DNA of 64,000 bases, taken from the NCBI GenBank assembly GCA_019415335.1, contig DXKH01000056.1, positions 1-64,000 of the forward strand. The letters are read 5' to 3'. Below, piece by piece: positions 1-9,843 of this stretch. This stretch comes from Citrobacter sp. Its GTDB lineage: Bacteria; Pseudomonadota; Gammaproteobacteria; Enterobacterales; Enterobacteriaceae. Both the position numbers and the translations under genes were made by a program. Every line of letters begins with the position of its first letter. The stretch's first letter is position 1. A model generated the notes under the pieces. It did not search any database. It was not told the DNA's origin and saw only the letters and a list, made by a program, of their open reading frames with translations.

Positions 1-80
1 GCACCATAGAGATTAACGATGCATTGTTTTTGGCCCGTTCGCGCTTTTTTAGATTTGTCATCGTTGTTCCTGTTATTAGC

Positions 81-104
81 CCCTTACCCGCCAGCGGGTA
101 AGGG
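81..104. other. Perfect stem-loop downstream of cpsG
   Basis: Two 11-base arms (81-91 and 94-104) are perfectly complementary around a 2-base centre. The structure lies just past the cpsG stop. No clear T-run follows on either strand, so it may be an intercistronic mRNA hairpin rather than a true terminator. In E. coli the colanic operon continues into wcaJ beyond cpsG; that gene would lie outside this window. Confidence 0.45.
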
Positions 105-115
105 AAGACCTGACC

Positions 116-1486
116 TTACTGATTCAGCAACGTCAGCAGAGTGCGCGTTCGCGCTTCCATCAGCGGGATATCTCCGCGTGACTCCACGTTCAGGCGTACC
201 ACCGGTTCGGTGTTGGACGAACGCAGATTGAAACGCCAGTCGACGAACGACATGCTGATGCCGTCGGTTCTGTCCACCGCCAGCGCCTCGCGGGCGAAGT
301 GCTGTTCCACGCGCGATAGTGCCGCCGCCGGTTCATCCAACTTGCTGTTGATTTCGCCACTCGCCGGGAACGCCGCCATCCGGTCACGCACCAGTTCCCC
401 CAGCGACAGTCCCTTCAGGCACACCAGTTCTGCCACCAGCAGCCACGGGATCATTCCGCTGTCGCAATAGGCAAAATCACGGAAATAGTGGTGGGCACTC
501 ATCTCACCGCCGTAGATGGCGTCTTCAGCGCGCATCCGCTCTTTAATGAACGCATGACCGGTTTTCGACATCACCGGCGTGCCGCCTGCTGCCGTCACCA
601 CATCCACCGTGTTCCAGGACAGACGCGGGTCGTGGATGATTTTGGCGCCCGGCTGTTTTTCGAGGAACGCTTCCGCCAGCAGGCCGACAATGTAGTAGCC
701 CTCGATAAACTGGCCTTTCTCATCGAACAGGAAGCAGCGGTCGAAATCGCCGTCAAACGCAATGCCCATATCGGCACCGTGTTCGATCACGGCATTACGG
801 GTGTCGGCACGGCACTCCGGCAGCAATGGGTTTGGAATGCCGTTCGGGAAGTTGCCGTCCGGGGTGTTGTGCACTTTGATAAATTCCACTGGCACGCCCA
901 ACGCCTGAAAGCGCGCTTCAATGGCATCCACCACCGGGCCTGCCGCGCCGTTGCCGGAGTTAATCACCAGCTTCAGCGGGGTGAGATTTTTGACGTTGAT
1001 ATAGCCGAACAGATGGTCGATATAGGCGTCACGCAGCGTCATGCGCTTATAGCTTCCGCGCGTCGCGTCGTTCACCGGTGGAAAGTCGTTGGCCTCGGCC
1101 AGACGCTGCACGTCGCGCAGACCGGTATCACCGCTGATGGGGCGCGCGCCTTCGCGTACCAGTTTCATCCCGTTGTAGTCCATCGGGTTATGGCTGGCGG
1201 TCACTTCAATCCCACCGTCCACGCCGAGGTGGAAGGTGGCGAAATAGATCTCTTCGGTCCCCGCCAGGCCGATGTCCAGCACGTCAACGCCCGCGTCCTG
1301 CAACCCTTTCGCCAGCGCCAGCTTCAGCGCCTCACTGGTCAGACGCACGTCGCCGCCCAGCACAATGGTTTTCGGCTTCAGAAACTCGCCGTAAGCGCGA
1401 CCAATCCGCCACGCAATCTCTTCGTTCAGCTCTTCGCCCAGCCTGCCGCGAATATCGTAGGCTTTGAAACAGGTTAATTTCGTCAT
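116..1486 (-). CDS. cpsG: Phosphomannomutase CpsG (ManB)
   Basis: Converts mannose-6-phosphate to mannose-1-phosphate in the cytoplasm, feeding GDP-mannose and then GDP-fucose synthesis for colanic acid. The 456-residue length equals E. coli CpsG. The phosphoserine loop TASHNP puts the catalytic serine at residue 98. The Mg-binding DGDFDR motif (Asp 245, 247, 249) and the C-terminal phosphate-binding SSNTEP motif are present, so the alpha-D-phosphohexomutase fold looks complete. It starts at ATG 1486 and is the last colanic gene visible. A 245-bp gap containing REP sequences separates it from cpsB, whereas most other junctions of the operon are tight. Confidence 0.96.
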   Translation of the reverse strand: MTKLTCFKAYDIRGRLGEELNEEIAWRIGRAYGEFLKPKTIVLGGDVRLTSEALKLALAKGLQDAGVDVLDIGLAGTEEIYFATFHLGVDGGIEVTASHNPMDYNGMKLVREGARPISGDTGLRDVQRLAEANDFPPVNDATRGSYKRMTLRDAYIDHLFGYINVKNLTPLKLVINSGNGAAGPVVDAIEARFQALGVPVEFIKVHNTPDGNFPNGIPNPLLPECRADTRNAVIEHGADMGIAFDGDFDRCFLFDEKGQFIEGYYIVGLLAEAFLEKQPGAKIIHDPRLSWNTVDVVTAAGGTPVMSKTGHAFIKERMRAEDAIYGGEMSAHHYFRDFAYCDSGMIPWLLVAELVCLKGLSLGELVRDRMAAFPASGEINSKLDEPAAALSRVEQHFAREALAVDRTDGISMSFVDWRFNLRSSNTEPVVRLNVESRGDIPLMEARTRTLLTLLNQ

Positions 1487-1552
1487 GCTTTTACCCTTCT
1501 TCAGGCAACAGTTGTCCCTGACCAGAAAATGGCCAAAAAATGTTTTTTATCG

Positions 1553-1695
1553 TTGTCGGATGACGCTTCGCTTATCCGACCTACAAAATCGCAGGCCCGG
1601 TAAGCGCAGTTCCGTAGCTTCGTAGGCCGGATAAGCAACGCGCCATCCGGCAGTCTTCGCCTGATGGCGACGCTACGCGCCTTATCAGGCCTACA
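1553..1695. repeat. REP/BIME cluster between cpsB and cpsG
   Basis: Several imperfect inverted copies of the enteric REP motif (GCCGGATGGCG / CTTATCCGGCCTAC types) lie head-to-tail and head-to-head between two genes of one operon. REP hairpins typically stabilise upstream mRNA or bind gyrase or IHF. Here they would sit inside the colanic transcript. Confidence 0.85.
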
Positions 1696-1731
1696 TGCAA
1701 CAAAATCGCAGGCCCGGGCGCAATAAAGGCG

Positions 1732-3168
1732 TCACACCCGGCCGTAGCGATCCGCAAACCGCACTACATCATCCTCTTCAAGATACGAGCCAGAGCGCAC
1801 TTCAATCAGATCGAGCGGAATTTTTCCCGGGTTTTCCAGGCAGTGGGTGGCCCCCAGCGGAATGTAGACAGATTCGTTTTCACCGAGCAGTTTGATCTCA
1901 CCGTCAATGGTGACTTTGGCAGTACCGGCCACCACCACCCAGTGTTCAGCGCGGTGGTGGTGCATCTGTACCGACAGCCCTTCCCCTGGTTTTACAGTGA
2001 TGCGTTTGACCTGATAGCGGTCACCGGCGTCGATGGAGTCATATTTCCCCCACGGACGGTACACTTCGCGGTGAATATGGTGCTCGTGGCGGCCATCAGC
2101 TTTGATTTGCTCAACCACTTTTTTCACATCCTGTACCGCATTACGATCGGCGATCAGCACAGCGTCTTTGGTCTGCACCACCACCAGATCTTTCACGCCG
2201 ACGGTGGTCACCAGTCCCGATTCGGCATAGACGTAGCTGTTTTCGGTTTTATGGCTGATGACGTCGCCGTGGTGGACGTTTCCCTCGGCGGTATGGGCGC
2301 TGATTTCCCACAGCGAGGACCAGGAGCCGACATCGCTCCAGCCTGCATCCATCGGCATCACTACCGCATCCGCCGTGCGTTCCATCACCGCGTAATCGAC
2401 GGATTCTTCCGGACAGGCCAGGAACGATGCTTCATCCACGCGGATGAAATCGAGATCCGGATCGACCGCGCTCATCGCGTTTTCGCAGGCTTCCAGGATA
2501 TCGGGACGGTATTTTTTCAGCTCTTCCAGATAGCGTCCGGCACGGAACAGGAACATCCCGCTGTTCCAGTAATAATCACCGCTGGCGACATAGGCCTGCG
2601 CCGTTTCCAGATTCGGTTTTTCCACAAACTGCGCAACGTCAAACGCCACGGCATCGTTTTCGCCGGGCGTGACATCGCCGCGACGGATATAGCCGTAGCC
2701 CGTTTCCGGCAGATCCGGAACGATACCAAACGTGACCAGCTTTCCGGCTTCGGCGTAGGGCATCGCGCGTCGCACCGCATCACGGAAGGCCTCTTCGTTG
2801 GCAATCACGTGGTCTGCCGCCAGCACCAACATCAGAGGGTCGCTGTCCGGACTGTGGCGTTTTGCCGCCAGCGCCGCTAACGCAATGGCTGGCGCGGTAT
2901 TGCGTCCCGCCGGTTCGAGAATAATGTTCTCAGTCAGTTTGTTGAGCTGGCGCAACTGCTCCGCGACGATAAAACGGTGCTGCTCATTGCAGATCACGAC
3001 CGGGCTTTCACACTCCACACCGTTAAGACGACAAATGGTCGTTTGCAGCATGGTGAGATCGCCTTTCAGGCACAGGAACTGCTTAGGATAAAGTACACGG
3101 GAAAGCGGCCATAAGCGGCTACCGGAGCCACCGGCCATTACAACCGGATAGAGTGTTGTCTGACTCAT
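1732..3168 (-). CDS. cpsB: Mannose-1-phosphate guanylyltransferase CpsB (ManC)
   Basis: Makes GDP-mannose from mannose-1-phosphate and GTP, the precursor used by Gmd and Fcl. The pyrophosphorylase signature [14 protein letters not shown] lies within the first 25 residues and the FVEKPN sugar-binding motif is mid-protein. The C-terminal cupin-like region contains [10 protein letters not shown], as in type II mannose-6-phosphate isomerase/GMP enzymes. I chose ATG 3168 because it gives 478 residues, the E. coli length, and has a GGGG ribosome site eight bases upstream. A longer in-frame start eight codons earlier has no such support. Confidence 0.95.
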   Translation of the reverse strand: MSQTTLYPVVMAGGSGSRLWPLSRVLYPKQFLCLKGDLTMLQTTICRLNGVECESPVVICNEQHRFIVAEQLRQLNKLTENIILEPAGRNTAPAIALAALAAKRHSPDSDPLMLVLAADHVIANEEAFRDAVRRAMPYAEAGKLVTFGIVPDLPETGYGYIRRGDVTPGENDAVAFDVAQFVEKPNLETAQAYVASGDYYWNSGMFLFRAGRYLEELKKYRPDILEACENAMSAVDPDLDFIRVDEASFLACPEESVDYAVMERTADAVVMPMDAGWSDVGSWSSLWEISAHTAEGNVHHGDVISHKTENSYVYAESGLVTTVGVKDLVVVQTKDAVLIADRNAVQDVKKVVEQIKADGRHEHHIHREVYRPWGKYDSIDAGDRYQVKRITVKPGEGLSVQMHHHRAEHWVVVAGTAKVTIDGEIKLLGENESVYIPLGATHCLENPGKIPLDLIEVRSGSYLEEDDVVRFADRYGRV

Positions 3169-3189
3169 AATTAATCCCCGAATCCCCTT

Positions 3190-3375
3190 CATTCTTCACG
3201 TTGCAAGTGTGTTGTCTTTCCTCGTTCACCCCAGTCACTTACTTATGTAAGCTCCTGGGGATTCACTGCGTCGCCGCATTACTCGGCCTACGGCCTCGCC
3301 CCTTTGGGGCCAGCGCAAGCGCTGTTCAAAATGCATGCGACATTTTGTCCTGCAACTCGAATTATTTTGGGGAAA
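3190..3375. repeat. ERIC (IRU) element with internal insertion
   Basis: Contains the two hallmark ERIC core halves back to back: the complement of the ERIC2 primer sequence (CACCCCAGTCACTTACTT) followed by the exact ERIC1R sequence ending CTGGGGATTCAC. The right end, TGCAACTCGAATTATTTTGG, matches the ERIC terminus. Between core and terminus about 70 extra bases, themselves rich in short inverted repeats, interrupt the usual ~127-bp unit. Its terminus runs into the last codons of wcaI. Confidence 0.85.
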
Positions 3376-4588
3376 TATCATTCATAAATTGACGTAGCAC
3401 ATTCTCTTTATCGAGCGTGCGTTCGGCATATTCACGTGCCACCGTGTTGTTTTTTGGCATGGCGAGCGCCATCGTTACCCCTGCCACCAGCGCGTCGACC
3501 GATTCCGGCTCAACGCACACCGCAATGCCGGCGTAGCGGTCGCAAAGCTGACCGAGTTCTGTTTCCGGTTCTGCGGTAATCACCGCATTGCCGCCCACCG
3601 CCAGAATATTGGTCAGTTTGGAGGGCAAAACCGCATCCGCCGCTCCGCGTTTCTGCACCACCAGGTGGCAATCGCCCATCTTCAATAGCGCTGGCAGCGC
3701 CTCGTACGGCTGCAGCGGGAAAAACAGAACGTTGTGCAGACCGCGCTCGCGGGCCATTTTCTCCAGACGCGCTTTGCCGCCACCCTGCCCGACGATGGCG
3801 AAAATCAGCGGCTGCTCGCGCAGTTGTTCCGCCGCCGCAATCACGTTTTCCAGCCCCTGCTTCTCGCCGATATTGCCGGAGTAAAGAATGATTTTTTTGT
3901 CATCCGGTAAACCGAGCTGCTGGCGGAGGCTAATCACCTCGTCATCGTTAACATTCTGAAAACGGGCGACTTCTGACCAGTTAGGGAAGAAGATCACTTT
4001 CTCTGCCGCCACCCCTTTCGCCCGGGCTTTATTCATCATTGAGCGGGAGATGGTGGAGACATTGTCGACGTTATGCAGACCGCTGCGCTCGAAGGCGGTC
4101 GCCAGTTGCGCCACTTTGCCCGCTTTACCGCGGCCCGCCAGACCGAGGCCCAGCATCGCATCGACTTCATAATCCTGAATGTGCAGCAACGTGCGGGCAC
4201 CGGAGAGTTTTGCCAGCAGACGCATCCCCGGCATACAAAACAGCGTGGGCACCACACCAATAATGCGATCCGGCTTCCAGCGACGCTGCGCCATCAGCGG
4301 GAAAAAGCTGCTGAGGGCAAAGCTGCCCAAATGCAATAATCGTTTCAGTGTTGACGGCTGCTTTGGCACATACAGCGGGCAGCGCCAGACGGTGGCGTCG
4401 CCCTCTTCCCGGCGATAGCGCCAGGCAGAGTAACGCTCGCCCACTTTCCACTGCGGGTAGTACGGCGGCGCGGTGATAACCCGCACGTCATGGCCTTCAC
4501 GCGCCATCCACTCCACCATTTCACCGGTGTATTTGCCGATGCCGGTTAACTCTGGTGAGTAGTTGATGCCATAAACGAGGATCCTCAT
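3362..4588 (-). CDS. wcaI: Colanic acid glycosyltransferase WcaI
   Basis: A GT4-type glycosyltransferase of 408 residues (E. coli 407) for colanic acid repeat-unit assembly on undecaprenyl-phosphate at the inner membrane. Work in E. coli assigns it an early fucose transfer (established knowledge, not visible here). The N-terminal glycine loop [12 protein letters not shown] and a C-terminal nucleotide-binding half ([13 protein letters not shown] and the following acidic residues) fit the family. The start ATG overlaps the gmm stop by four bases (ATGA). The last residues, DISPK, and the TAA come from the end of the neighbouring ERIC element, so the C-terminus is altered compared with E. coli. 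Confidence 0.93.
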   Translation of the reverse strand: MRILVYGINYSPELTGIGKYTGEMVEWMAREGHDVRVITAPPYYPQWKVGERYSAWRYRREEGDATVWRCPLYVPKQPSTLKRLLHLGSFALSSFFPLMAQRRWKPDRIIGVVPTLFCMPGMRLLAKLSGARTLLHIQDYEVDAMLGLGLAGRGKAGKVAQLATAFERSGLHNVDNVSTISRSMMNKARAKGVAAEKVIFFPNWSEVARFQNVNDDEVISLRQQLGLPDDKKIILYSGNIGEKQGLENVIAAAEQLREQPLIFAIVGQGGGKARLEKMARERGLHNVLFFPLQPYEALPALLKMGDCHLVVQKRGAADAVLPSKLTNILAVGGNAVITAEPETELGQLCDRYAGIAVCVEPESVDALVAGVTMALAMPKNNTVAREYAERTLDKENVLRQFMNDISPK

Positions 4589-5064
4589 AATCCCGGCGCC
4601 TTAGCCTGACATTCCGGCAAAAAATACGCCCGACTGTTGTCGTGGACGTTATCGCTCGCCAGCAACGCCGCAGGCGTCAGCCAGCGATAAGCGTCGTGCT
4701 GCGCGTCAGGCAGAGCCAAATCGCTCTCCTGTACTCGCAGACGGAAACCGAGCACGATGTAATGCGTTGAGAAGTCTTCACCAGAAAAGTTATCGTCATA
4801 GAAATGCTGCCAGACGCCATAAAATTCCCCGGCGGACAGCGGCAAACGTTGCCCCAGTTCGGCTTCGGTCAGGCGTTCGAAGGCCGCGCTCAGCGGCTCA
4901 TCTTTTTGCACCCGACCGCCGGGCACGAACCAGAAGCCCTGCGCGGGTCGGTTCAGTCGTTTACCCAGCAGAAATTCCCCCTGCGCGTTTTCCACGATCA
5001 AATCGATGGAGACAAGCGGCGTGGAACGCACAACGGTGGCAAAATCGTCCTGACGTAAAAACAT
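4585..5064 (-). CDS. gmm: GDP-mannose mannosyl hydrolase Gmm (NudD)
   Basis: A Nudix-fold enzyme of 159 residues that hydrolyses GDP-mannose or GDP-glucose to GDP and the sugar, probably tuning GDP-sugar levels for colanic acid. The Nudix box runs [21 protein letters not shown]. It departs from the canonical GX5EX7REUXEEXGU pattern exactly as known GDP-mannose hydrolases do, which shift attack from phosphorus to carbon. The gene starts two bases after the fcl stop and overlaps wcaI by four, so it is translationally coupled. Confidence 0.94.
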   Translation of the reverse strand: MFLRQDDFATVVRSTPLVSIDLIVENAQGEFLLGKRLNRPAQGFWFVPGGRVQKDEPLSAAFERLTEAELGQRLPLSAGEFYGVWQHFYDDNFSGEDFSTHYIVLGFRLRVQESDLALPDAQHDAYRWLTPAALLASDNVHDNSRAYFLPECQAKAPGL

Positions 5065-5066
5065 GT

Positions 5067-6032
5067 TTACCCCCGGAACCGATGCTGATTCTCAAGGAAC
5101 CACTGGTATGTGCTGGCAAGGCCGGCTTCCAGTGAGATCTCGTGATACCAGCCCAGTTGATGCAGACGGGTCACATCCAGCAGTTTTCGCGGCGTACCGT
5201 CCGGCTTCGTGGCGTCAAAGACCACGCGGCCTTTGTAGCCCACAACCTGAGCGACGGTCTGCGCCAGTTCGCGAATAGTGCAATCCACGCCCGTACCGAC
5301 GTTAATGTGCGACAGCATCGGCTGGGTGTTCTCCTGCCAGACGTCGCGGTCCAGTTCCATCACGTGGATGCTGGCGGCGGCCATATCATCGACGTGCAGG
5401 AACTCACGCATCGGCGTCCCGCTTCCCCACACCACCACATCCGGCGTACTTTGCACGGTCGCTTCGTGGAAACGACGCAGCAGCGCCGGGATCACGTGCG
5501 AATTACTCGGATGGAAGTTGTCATGCGGACCATACAGGTTGGTCGGCATCACGGAACGATAGTCGCGCCCGTACTGACGGTTATATGACTCACACAGTTT
5601 GATGCCGGCAATCTTGGCAATGGCATATGGCTCGTTGGTCGGTTCCAGCGTGCCCTGCAGCAATTCACTCTCCGCCATCGGCTGTTTTGCCAGTTTGGGA
5701 TAGATACAGGATGAACCGAGGAACAGCAGCTTATTCACGTTGTGCAGATGCGCGGCGTGAATGATGTTGCTTTCCATCATCATGTTCTCAAAGATGAAAT
5801 CTGCCGGATACGTGTTGTTAGCGACAATGCCGCCGACCTTCGCCGCCGCCAGATAAACCTGATCGATCCGCTCAGTGGCAAAGAAATCCAGCATCGCCTT
5901 GCTGTCCAGCAGGTTCAGCTCATCGCGCGTACGCAGCACCAGTTCCACATCGCCGCGCTGTTCAAGCTGGCGGGCAATCGCGGAACCCACCATTCCGCGA
6001 TGACCGGCAATAAAGATACGTTGTTTGCTCAT
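5067..6032 (-). CDS. fcl: GDP-L-fucose synthase Fcl (WcaG)
   Basis: NADPH-dependent epimerase/reductase that turns GDP-4-keto-6-deoxymannose, made by Gmd, into GDP-L-fucose. This 321-residue SDR-family protein has the Rossmann motif GHRGMVGSA at residues 11-19 and the catalytic YAIAK (Tyr-x3-Lys) near residues 136-140, preceded by the GSSCIYP serine motif. Length matches E. coli. Only two bases separate its start from the gmd stop and two separate its stop from gmm. Confidence 0.96.
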   Translation of the reverse strand: MSKQRIFIAGHRGMVGSAIARQLEQRGDVELVLRTRDELNLLDSKAMLDFFATERIDQVYLAAAKVGGIVANNTYPADFIFENMMMESNIIHAAHLHNVNKLLFLGSSCIYPKLAKQPMAESELLQGTLEPTNEPYAIAKIAGIKLCESYNRQYGRDYRSVMPTNLYGPHDNFHPSNSHVIPALLRRFHEATVQSTPDVVVWGSGTPMREFLHVDDMAAASIHVMELDRDVWQENTQPMLSHINVGTGVDCTIRELAQTVAQVVGYKGRVVFDATKPDGTPRKLLDVTRLHQLGWYHEISLEAGLASTYQWFLENQHRFRG

Positions 6033-6034
6033 TC

Positions 6035-7156
6035 TCAGGACTCCAGCGCGATGGCGACCTCGTAGCCGTGAGATTTCAGCAGGGAGTGTTTCTTCGCTGC
6101 TTCCAGGTCTTTGGCGACCATCTCGGAGACCATCTCCTGCAACGTAATTTCCGGTTTCCAGCCCAGCTTCTCATGCGCTTTGGTCGGGTCGCCCAGCAGG
6201 GTTTCCACTTCCGCCGGACGGAAGTAGCGCGGATCAACGGCCACCATCACATCACCCGGCTTCACACCCGGCGCGTCATGACCGGTGACAGAAACCACAA
6301 TCCCTTTCTCTTCCACGCCTTCGCCTTCGAAGCGCAGTTTGATCCCCAGTTGCGCCGCCGCCATTTCGACGAACTGACGCACGGAATACTGCACGCCGGT
6401 GGCGATCACAAAGTCTTCCGGCTGTTCCTGTTGCAGCATCATCCACTGCATTTTGACGTAGTCTTTCGCATGGCCCCAGTCACGCAGGGAATCCATATTG
6501 CCGAGGTACAGGCAGGACTCCAGACCCTGAGCGATGTTGGCAATCGCGCGGGTGATTTTACGGGTGACGAAGGTTTCGCCACGACGCGGCGATTCGTGGT
6601 TGAACAGGATGCCGTTACAGGCGTAGATGCCATAGGATTCACGGTAGTTGACGGTGATCCAGTAGGCGTAAAGTTTGGCGACCGCATACGGCGAGCGTGG
6701 ATAGAACGGCGTGGTCTCTTTTTGCGGGATTTCCTGCACCAGACCGTACAGCTCAGAGGTCGAGGCCTGATAGAAACGGGTTTTCTTTTCCAGGCCGAGG
6801 AAACGGATGGCTTCCAGCAGACGCAGCGTTCCCATCGCATCGACATCGGCGGTGTATTCCGGCGATTCGAAGGAGACCGCCACGTGGCTCATGGCACCCA
6901 GGTTGTAGACCTCATCTGGCTGCACTTCCTGCAGAATACGCGTCAGGTTTGAGGAGTCCGTCAGATCACCGTAGTGCAGATGGAATTTCGGGTTGCTCGC
7001 ATGAGGATCCTGATAGATGTGATCCACGCGCTCAGTGTTAAATGAAGACGCACGACGCTTAATACCGTGAACTTCATACCCTTTTTCCAGCAGAAGTTCT
7101 GCCAGGTAAGAACCATCCTGCCCGGTTACACCGGTAATGAGAGCGACTTTAGACAT
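6035..7156 (-). CDS. gmd: GDP-mannose 4,6-dehydratase Gmd
   Basis: First committed step to GDP-fucose: NADP-dependent oxidation and dehydration of GDP-mannose. The 373 residues equal the E. coli length. Visible motifs are the N-terminal [12 protein letters not shown] nucleotide loop, the STSELYG catalytic threonine/serine segment and YAVAK as the Tyr-x3-Lys pair. ATG 7156 is the only sensible start. A 144-bp gap with an ERIC-like repeat separates it from wcaF upstream, so the mRNA carries a structured spacer here. Confidence 0.96.
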   Translation of the reverse strand: MSKVALITGVTGQDGSYLAELLLEKGYEVHGIKRRASSFNTERVDHIYQDPHASNPKFHLHYGDLTDSSNLTRILQEVQPDEVYNLGAMSHVAVSFESPEYTADVDAMGTLRLLEAIRFLGLEKKTRFYQASTSELYGLVQEIPQKETTPFYPRSPYAVAKLYAYWITVNYRESYGIYACNGILFNHESPRRGETFVTRKITRAIANIAQGLESCLYLGNMDSLRDWGHAKDYVKMQWMMLQQEQPEDFVIATGVQYSVRQFVEMAAAQLGIKLRFEGEGVEEKGIVVSVTGHDAPGVKPGDVMVAVDPRYFRPAEVETLLGDPTKAHEKLGWKPEITLQEMVSEMVAKDLEAAKKHSLLKSHGYEVAIALES

Positions 7157-7179
7157 TTTATTACCTCTTTATGATCCCC

Positions 7180-7294
7180 TAACCCGTTCGGGTTGTAGCA
7201 AGGCGGCGACGCAGCTTGTCCAGGCGCTTACTGAAGTAAGTGGCTGGGTAAGCGAGGAAAGCCAACACCGCTACAGCCCGAGACATGACGGGGA
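7180..7294. repeat. Diverged ERIC element between wcaF and gmd
   Basis: The order GTTGTAGCAAGGCGGC ... CTTACTGAAGTAAGTGGCTGGG ... AGCGAGGAAAGCCAACAC ... CATGACGGGG follows the ERIC consensus from end to end at about 115 bp, with several substitutions and a short deletion. It fills the intergenic space inside the colanic operon and should form a long hairpin in the transcript. Confidence 0.75.
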
Positions 7295-7300
7295 AACGGA

Positions 7301-7846
7301 TTACTTTTCAACGCGTTCGCGTATCACAACTGCGGGATTACCACGGCAAACCGTGTTTGCCGGTAGCGATTTAAAAACACTGCTGCGCGCACCGACGACA
7401 GTGCCATCGCCTATCGTTACGCCTGGCGCCACGAACACATCCGTTGCCAGCCAGCATTTATCACCAATCACAATCGGGGTGGCGTTAATATCAAAATGCG
7501 CACTGGTATGATCGTGACTGCCGGTACACAAATAACTTTTCTGCGAAACCACCGCATGAGCGCCAATCGTAATATCGCCAAGCGTATATAAATTGACGTC
7601 ATCCCCCACCCAGGCATAATCACCAATAGTTAATTTCCATGGATAGGTAATTTTCACTGACGGTCGAATGACTACGTTTTTTCCTATTTTTGCGCCAAAC
7701 AGACGGAGCAAAAAAGCGCGCCAGCGATACAGCACCTGCGGTGACCAGGAAAATAATGTCGCCTGTACCGCCCACCACAATTGCACTTTAATGACATTTC
7801 CGCCGCGAAATCCTTTCGGTACGGAGAAACCACGTAAGTCCTGCAT
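7301..7846 (-). CDS. wcaF: Colanic acid O-acetyltransferase WcaF
   Basis: A left-handed beta-helix (hexapeptide repeat) acetyltransferase acting on a sugar of the colanic acid repeat. Hexapeptide repeats such as IGDYAW, VGDDVN, ITIGAH and VTIGDG fill residues 60-160. The N-terminus QDLRGFSVPKGFRGG matches E. coli WcaF. Two tandem ATG codons exist (7849 and 7846). The second sits six bases from AGGA and gives a protein beginning MQDL as in E. coli, so I chose it. The base composition from here through wcaD is visibly more AT-rich than in gmd or fcl, as is usual for polysaccharide assembly genes. Confidence 0.92.
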   Translation of the reverse strand: MQDLRGFSVPKGFRGGNVIKVQLWWAVQATLFSWSPQVLYRWRAFLLRLFGAKIGKNVVIRPSVKITYPWKLTIGDYAWVGDDVNLYTLGDITIGAHAVVSQKSYLCTGSHDHTSAHFDINATPIVIGDKCWLATDVFVAPGVTIGDGTVVGARSSVFKSLPANTVCRGNPAVVIRERVEK

Positions 7847-7862
7847 CATTAATCCTTATATT

Positions 7863-8609
7863 TCAGACTTTGTTATATAAGGCTTTCGTTTTACCCGTCG
7901 TACGTAAACGTAATAACTTCGACAATTCAGCCCAAAAACCCGGCACGCGTAATATCTGACGCTGCACTCTTTTGGCGTCTTCGCATAATTCCAGATTATT
8001 CGTCGTTGACACGCCGCCCATTGAAAATTCAGACACCAGACCGTCCAGTTTTTTAAAGTCATAGCCTTCTTTATACAATCTGGCGGCCAGCGCATAATCG
8101 GATGACACTTTATATTGCAGGTCGTAGTGCCAGACTTTTAGTCCCGCCAGCGGGAAAAAGATAGCCTGATGACTTGCCGGCAGACTGTGATAAATATACC
8201 AGCCAGGTTTCGCGCTACGTTTCGTTTTATGACCATCGCCAAAATCAAGCAGCGCATCGCCGGTAATCATCACGTCATCTTTTTGTGACTGCAACTGACG
8301 CACAACGTGGGCGACATCCGGATGGAAAATATCACCGGAATTAAGGAACAGCGCGAACGTGCCACGCGCCATTTCAATGCCCTTGTTCATCGCATCATAG
8401 ATGCCGTTATCCGGCTCACTGACAAAACGTAAGTGGTAGTTACCGCAGAGGTTTTCCAGAAATTCTTGCGTACCGTCATTTGAACCGCCGTCCACCACAA
8501 TCCACTCAAAACTGATGTCGCTCGCCTTCGCCAGATGCGCCAGAGACGCATGGGTTTTGGCGATGCCGTCCAGATTACGAAACGCGACGGTGATAATACT
8601 GAGCAGCAT
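7863..8609 (-). CDS. wcaE: Colanic acid glycosyltransferase WcaE
   Basis: GT2-family (GT-A fold) glycosyltransferase of 248 residues for colanic acid assembly at the cytoplasmic face. The N-terminus [12 protein letters not shown] and the nucleotide-binding VDGGSNDGT are typical, and the metal-binding region reads FLNSGDIF near residue 90. A basic C-terminus ([11 protein letters not shown]) fits peripheral membrane attachment. It lies 16 bases upstream of wcaF and 13 after wcaD. Confidence 0.92.
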   Translation of the reverse strand: MLLSIITVAFRNLDGIAKTHASLAHLAKASDISFEWIVVDGGSNDGTQEFLENLCGNYHLRFVSEPDNGIYDAMNKGIEMARGTFALFLNSGDIFHPDVAHVVRQLQSQKDDVMITGDALLDFGDGHKTKRSAKPGWYIYHSLPASHQAIFFPLAGLKVWHYDLQYKVSSDYALAARLYKEGYDFKKLDGLVSEFSMGGVSTTNNLELCEDAKRVQRQILRVPGFWAELSKLLRLRTTGKTKALYNKV

Positions 8610-8622
8610 AGGATTAACCTCA

Positions 8623-9843
8623 TCATACTTTTGTCATATTCAGCGCCTTGCGCAAAATAAACGGGCACACAATTAAAAATGCATATTCCGGGCTAAATAT
8701 CGAACCGGTAAAAAACAGTGACACCGGGGTAAAAAGATAAAGTTGCACCCGAAAATTCCGATTATCGCCAAATGCGTTTAACGTCATTTTTAAGATTTTC
8801 CACATGTACCACAGCGTCATTAACACGGCGAACCAGGAAAAATAAATAATCAGCAGATACAAACCATTGTCTATTGTTTTCCCGACATCTGCACCGTTAA
8901 AGATTCCGAATGATGCGACATATTCATAAAGTGAGCCAAATCTGACTACGCCATCAATATGGGTTAAAGAATAACCGACCATCACTAACGGACCGACAAT
9001 GCGATAATAGGAAGACGACCCTTCCGTACCTAAATCTCCCAAACGCGTAGAGATATAAGGGAATGCGAATATCACCCCTACTAAAAATACGGCTAATGAG
9101 ATTATCGCCAACGGTAATTTTTTCTTTATCGCATCCTTATTCAGATACTGAAATGCCCATTCCAGCAGGTAAAACAGGATAAATGTCATTACCCCTGAAA
9201 ACGATCCTGATAATATTATCCCTGCCAGAATCATAGCATCGGTTTTAGGCGTTTTGATACCAAACTGTTTGATGCTGAGCCAAATTGAGATTAAGGCCAG
9301 AGCAAAAAATGCCGGTTCGAAATAGAGCGCGGTGGTTCGCTTGCCGCCAAATTTAATAAAGTTCAGTACATAGCTATTACTGTAAATAAGATACTTCGAA
9401 ATGCCTTCCATCAGGCTACTGCCGCCGGTCAGGATAATTTGCACCATCTCCGCCGCCGCCAGCATCACCACCAGCGCCACCACCAGATAGAAAAAGCGCA
9501 GGATCTTACGGTAGTTATGCGGTGAAATGGTTTTGAAACGAATGCTCCAGACCATGCCGATAATGATCACGATATAGACAAACAGCATCGTCGAGGTGAC
9601 GTACTTGCTGGCGTCCAGCGACTGACCAAACAGATAGTTAAACGCCGTCAGCCCTGCCCCAATCCCTAACGCAATCATCAGCTTCTTAATGCTGATTCGT
9701 TCAACGAACAGCAGCAACAAAACGGGTAGAAACGTGACGATGGTGATGGGGAAACTTTCGCCCAGTTGAGCAATTTTGACGTTGACCAGCAGGTAGATCA
9801 GCGGCAGCAGCAGATAGCTACAGATTCTGATAGAACGAGACAT
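8623..9843 (-). CDS. wcaD: Putative colanic acid polymerase WcaD (Wzy-type)
   Basis: A very hydrophobic integral membrane protein with about ten to eleven predicted spans over 406 residues (E. coli 405). It is thought to polymerise colanic acid repeat units on the periplasmic side. A large polar loop lies around residues 280-340 ([10 protein letters not shown] ... [11 protein letters not shown]), where Wzy proteins hold catalytic arginines. I chose ATG 9843 because it gives the E. coli-like N-terminus [14 protein letters not shown]. Longer in-frame starts would read deep into wcaC. Even so, its first 26 bases overlap the 3' end of wcaC. Confidence 0.9.
   Translation of the reverse strand: MSRSIRICSYLLLPLIYLLVNVKIAQLGESFPITIVTFLPVLLLLFVERISIKKLMIALGIGAGLTAFNYLFGQSLDASKYVTSTMLFVYIVIIIGMVWSIRFKTISPHNYRKILRFFYLVVALVVMLAAAEMVQIILTGGSSLMEGISKYLIYSNSYVLNFIKFGGKRTTALYFEPAFFALALISIWLSIKQFGIKTPKTDAMILAGIILSGSFSGVMTFILFYLLEWAFQYLNKDAIKKKLPLAIISLAVFLVGVIFAFPYISTRLGDLGTEGSSSYYRIVGPLVMVGYSLTHIDGVVRFGSLYEYVASFGIFNGADVGKTIDNGLYLLIIYFSWFAVLMTLWYMWKILKMTLNAFGDNRNFRVQLYLFTPVSLFFTGSIFSPEYAFLIVCPFILRKALNMTKV

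Noticed and set aside
488..1477. Long plus-strand open frame opposite cpsG
   Set aside because: It is an antisense shadow of a GC-rich conserved gene; the product has no domain pattern and cpsG is unmistakable on the other strand.
1553..1695. Possible CRISPR array, because of several similar short units
   Set aside because: Units are alternating REP palindromes without equal spacers or cas genes.
1843..2880. 345-codon plus-strand frame opposite cpsB
   Set aside because: Complement of cpsB codons; His/Phe/Val-biased composition typical of antisense frames.
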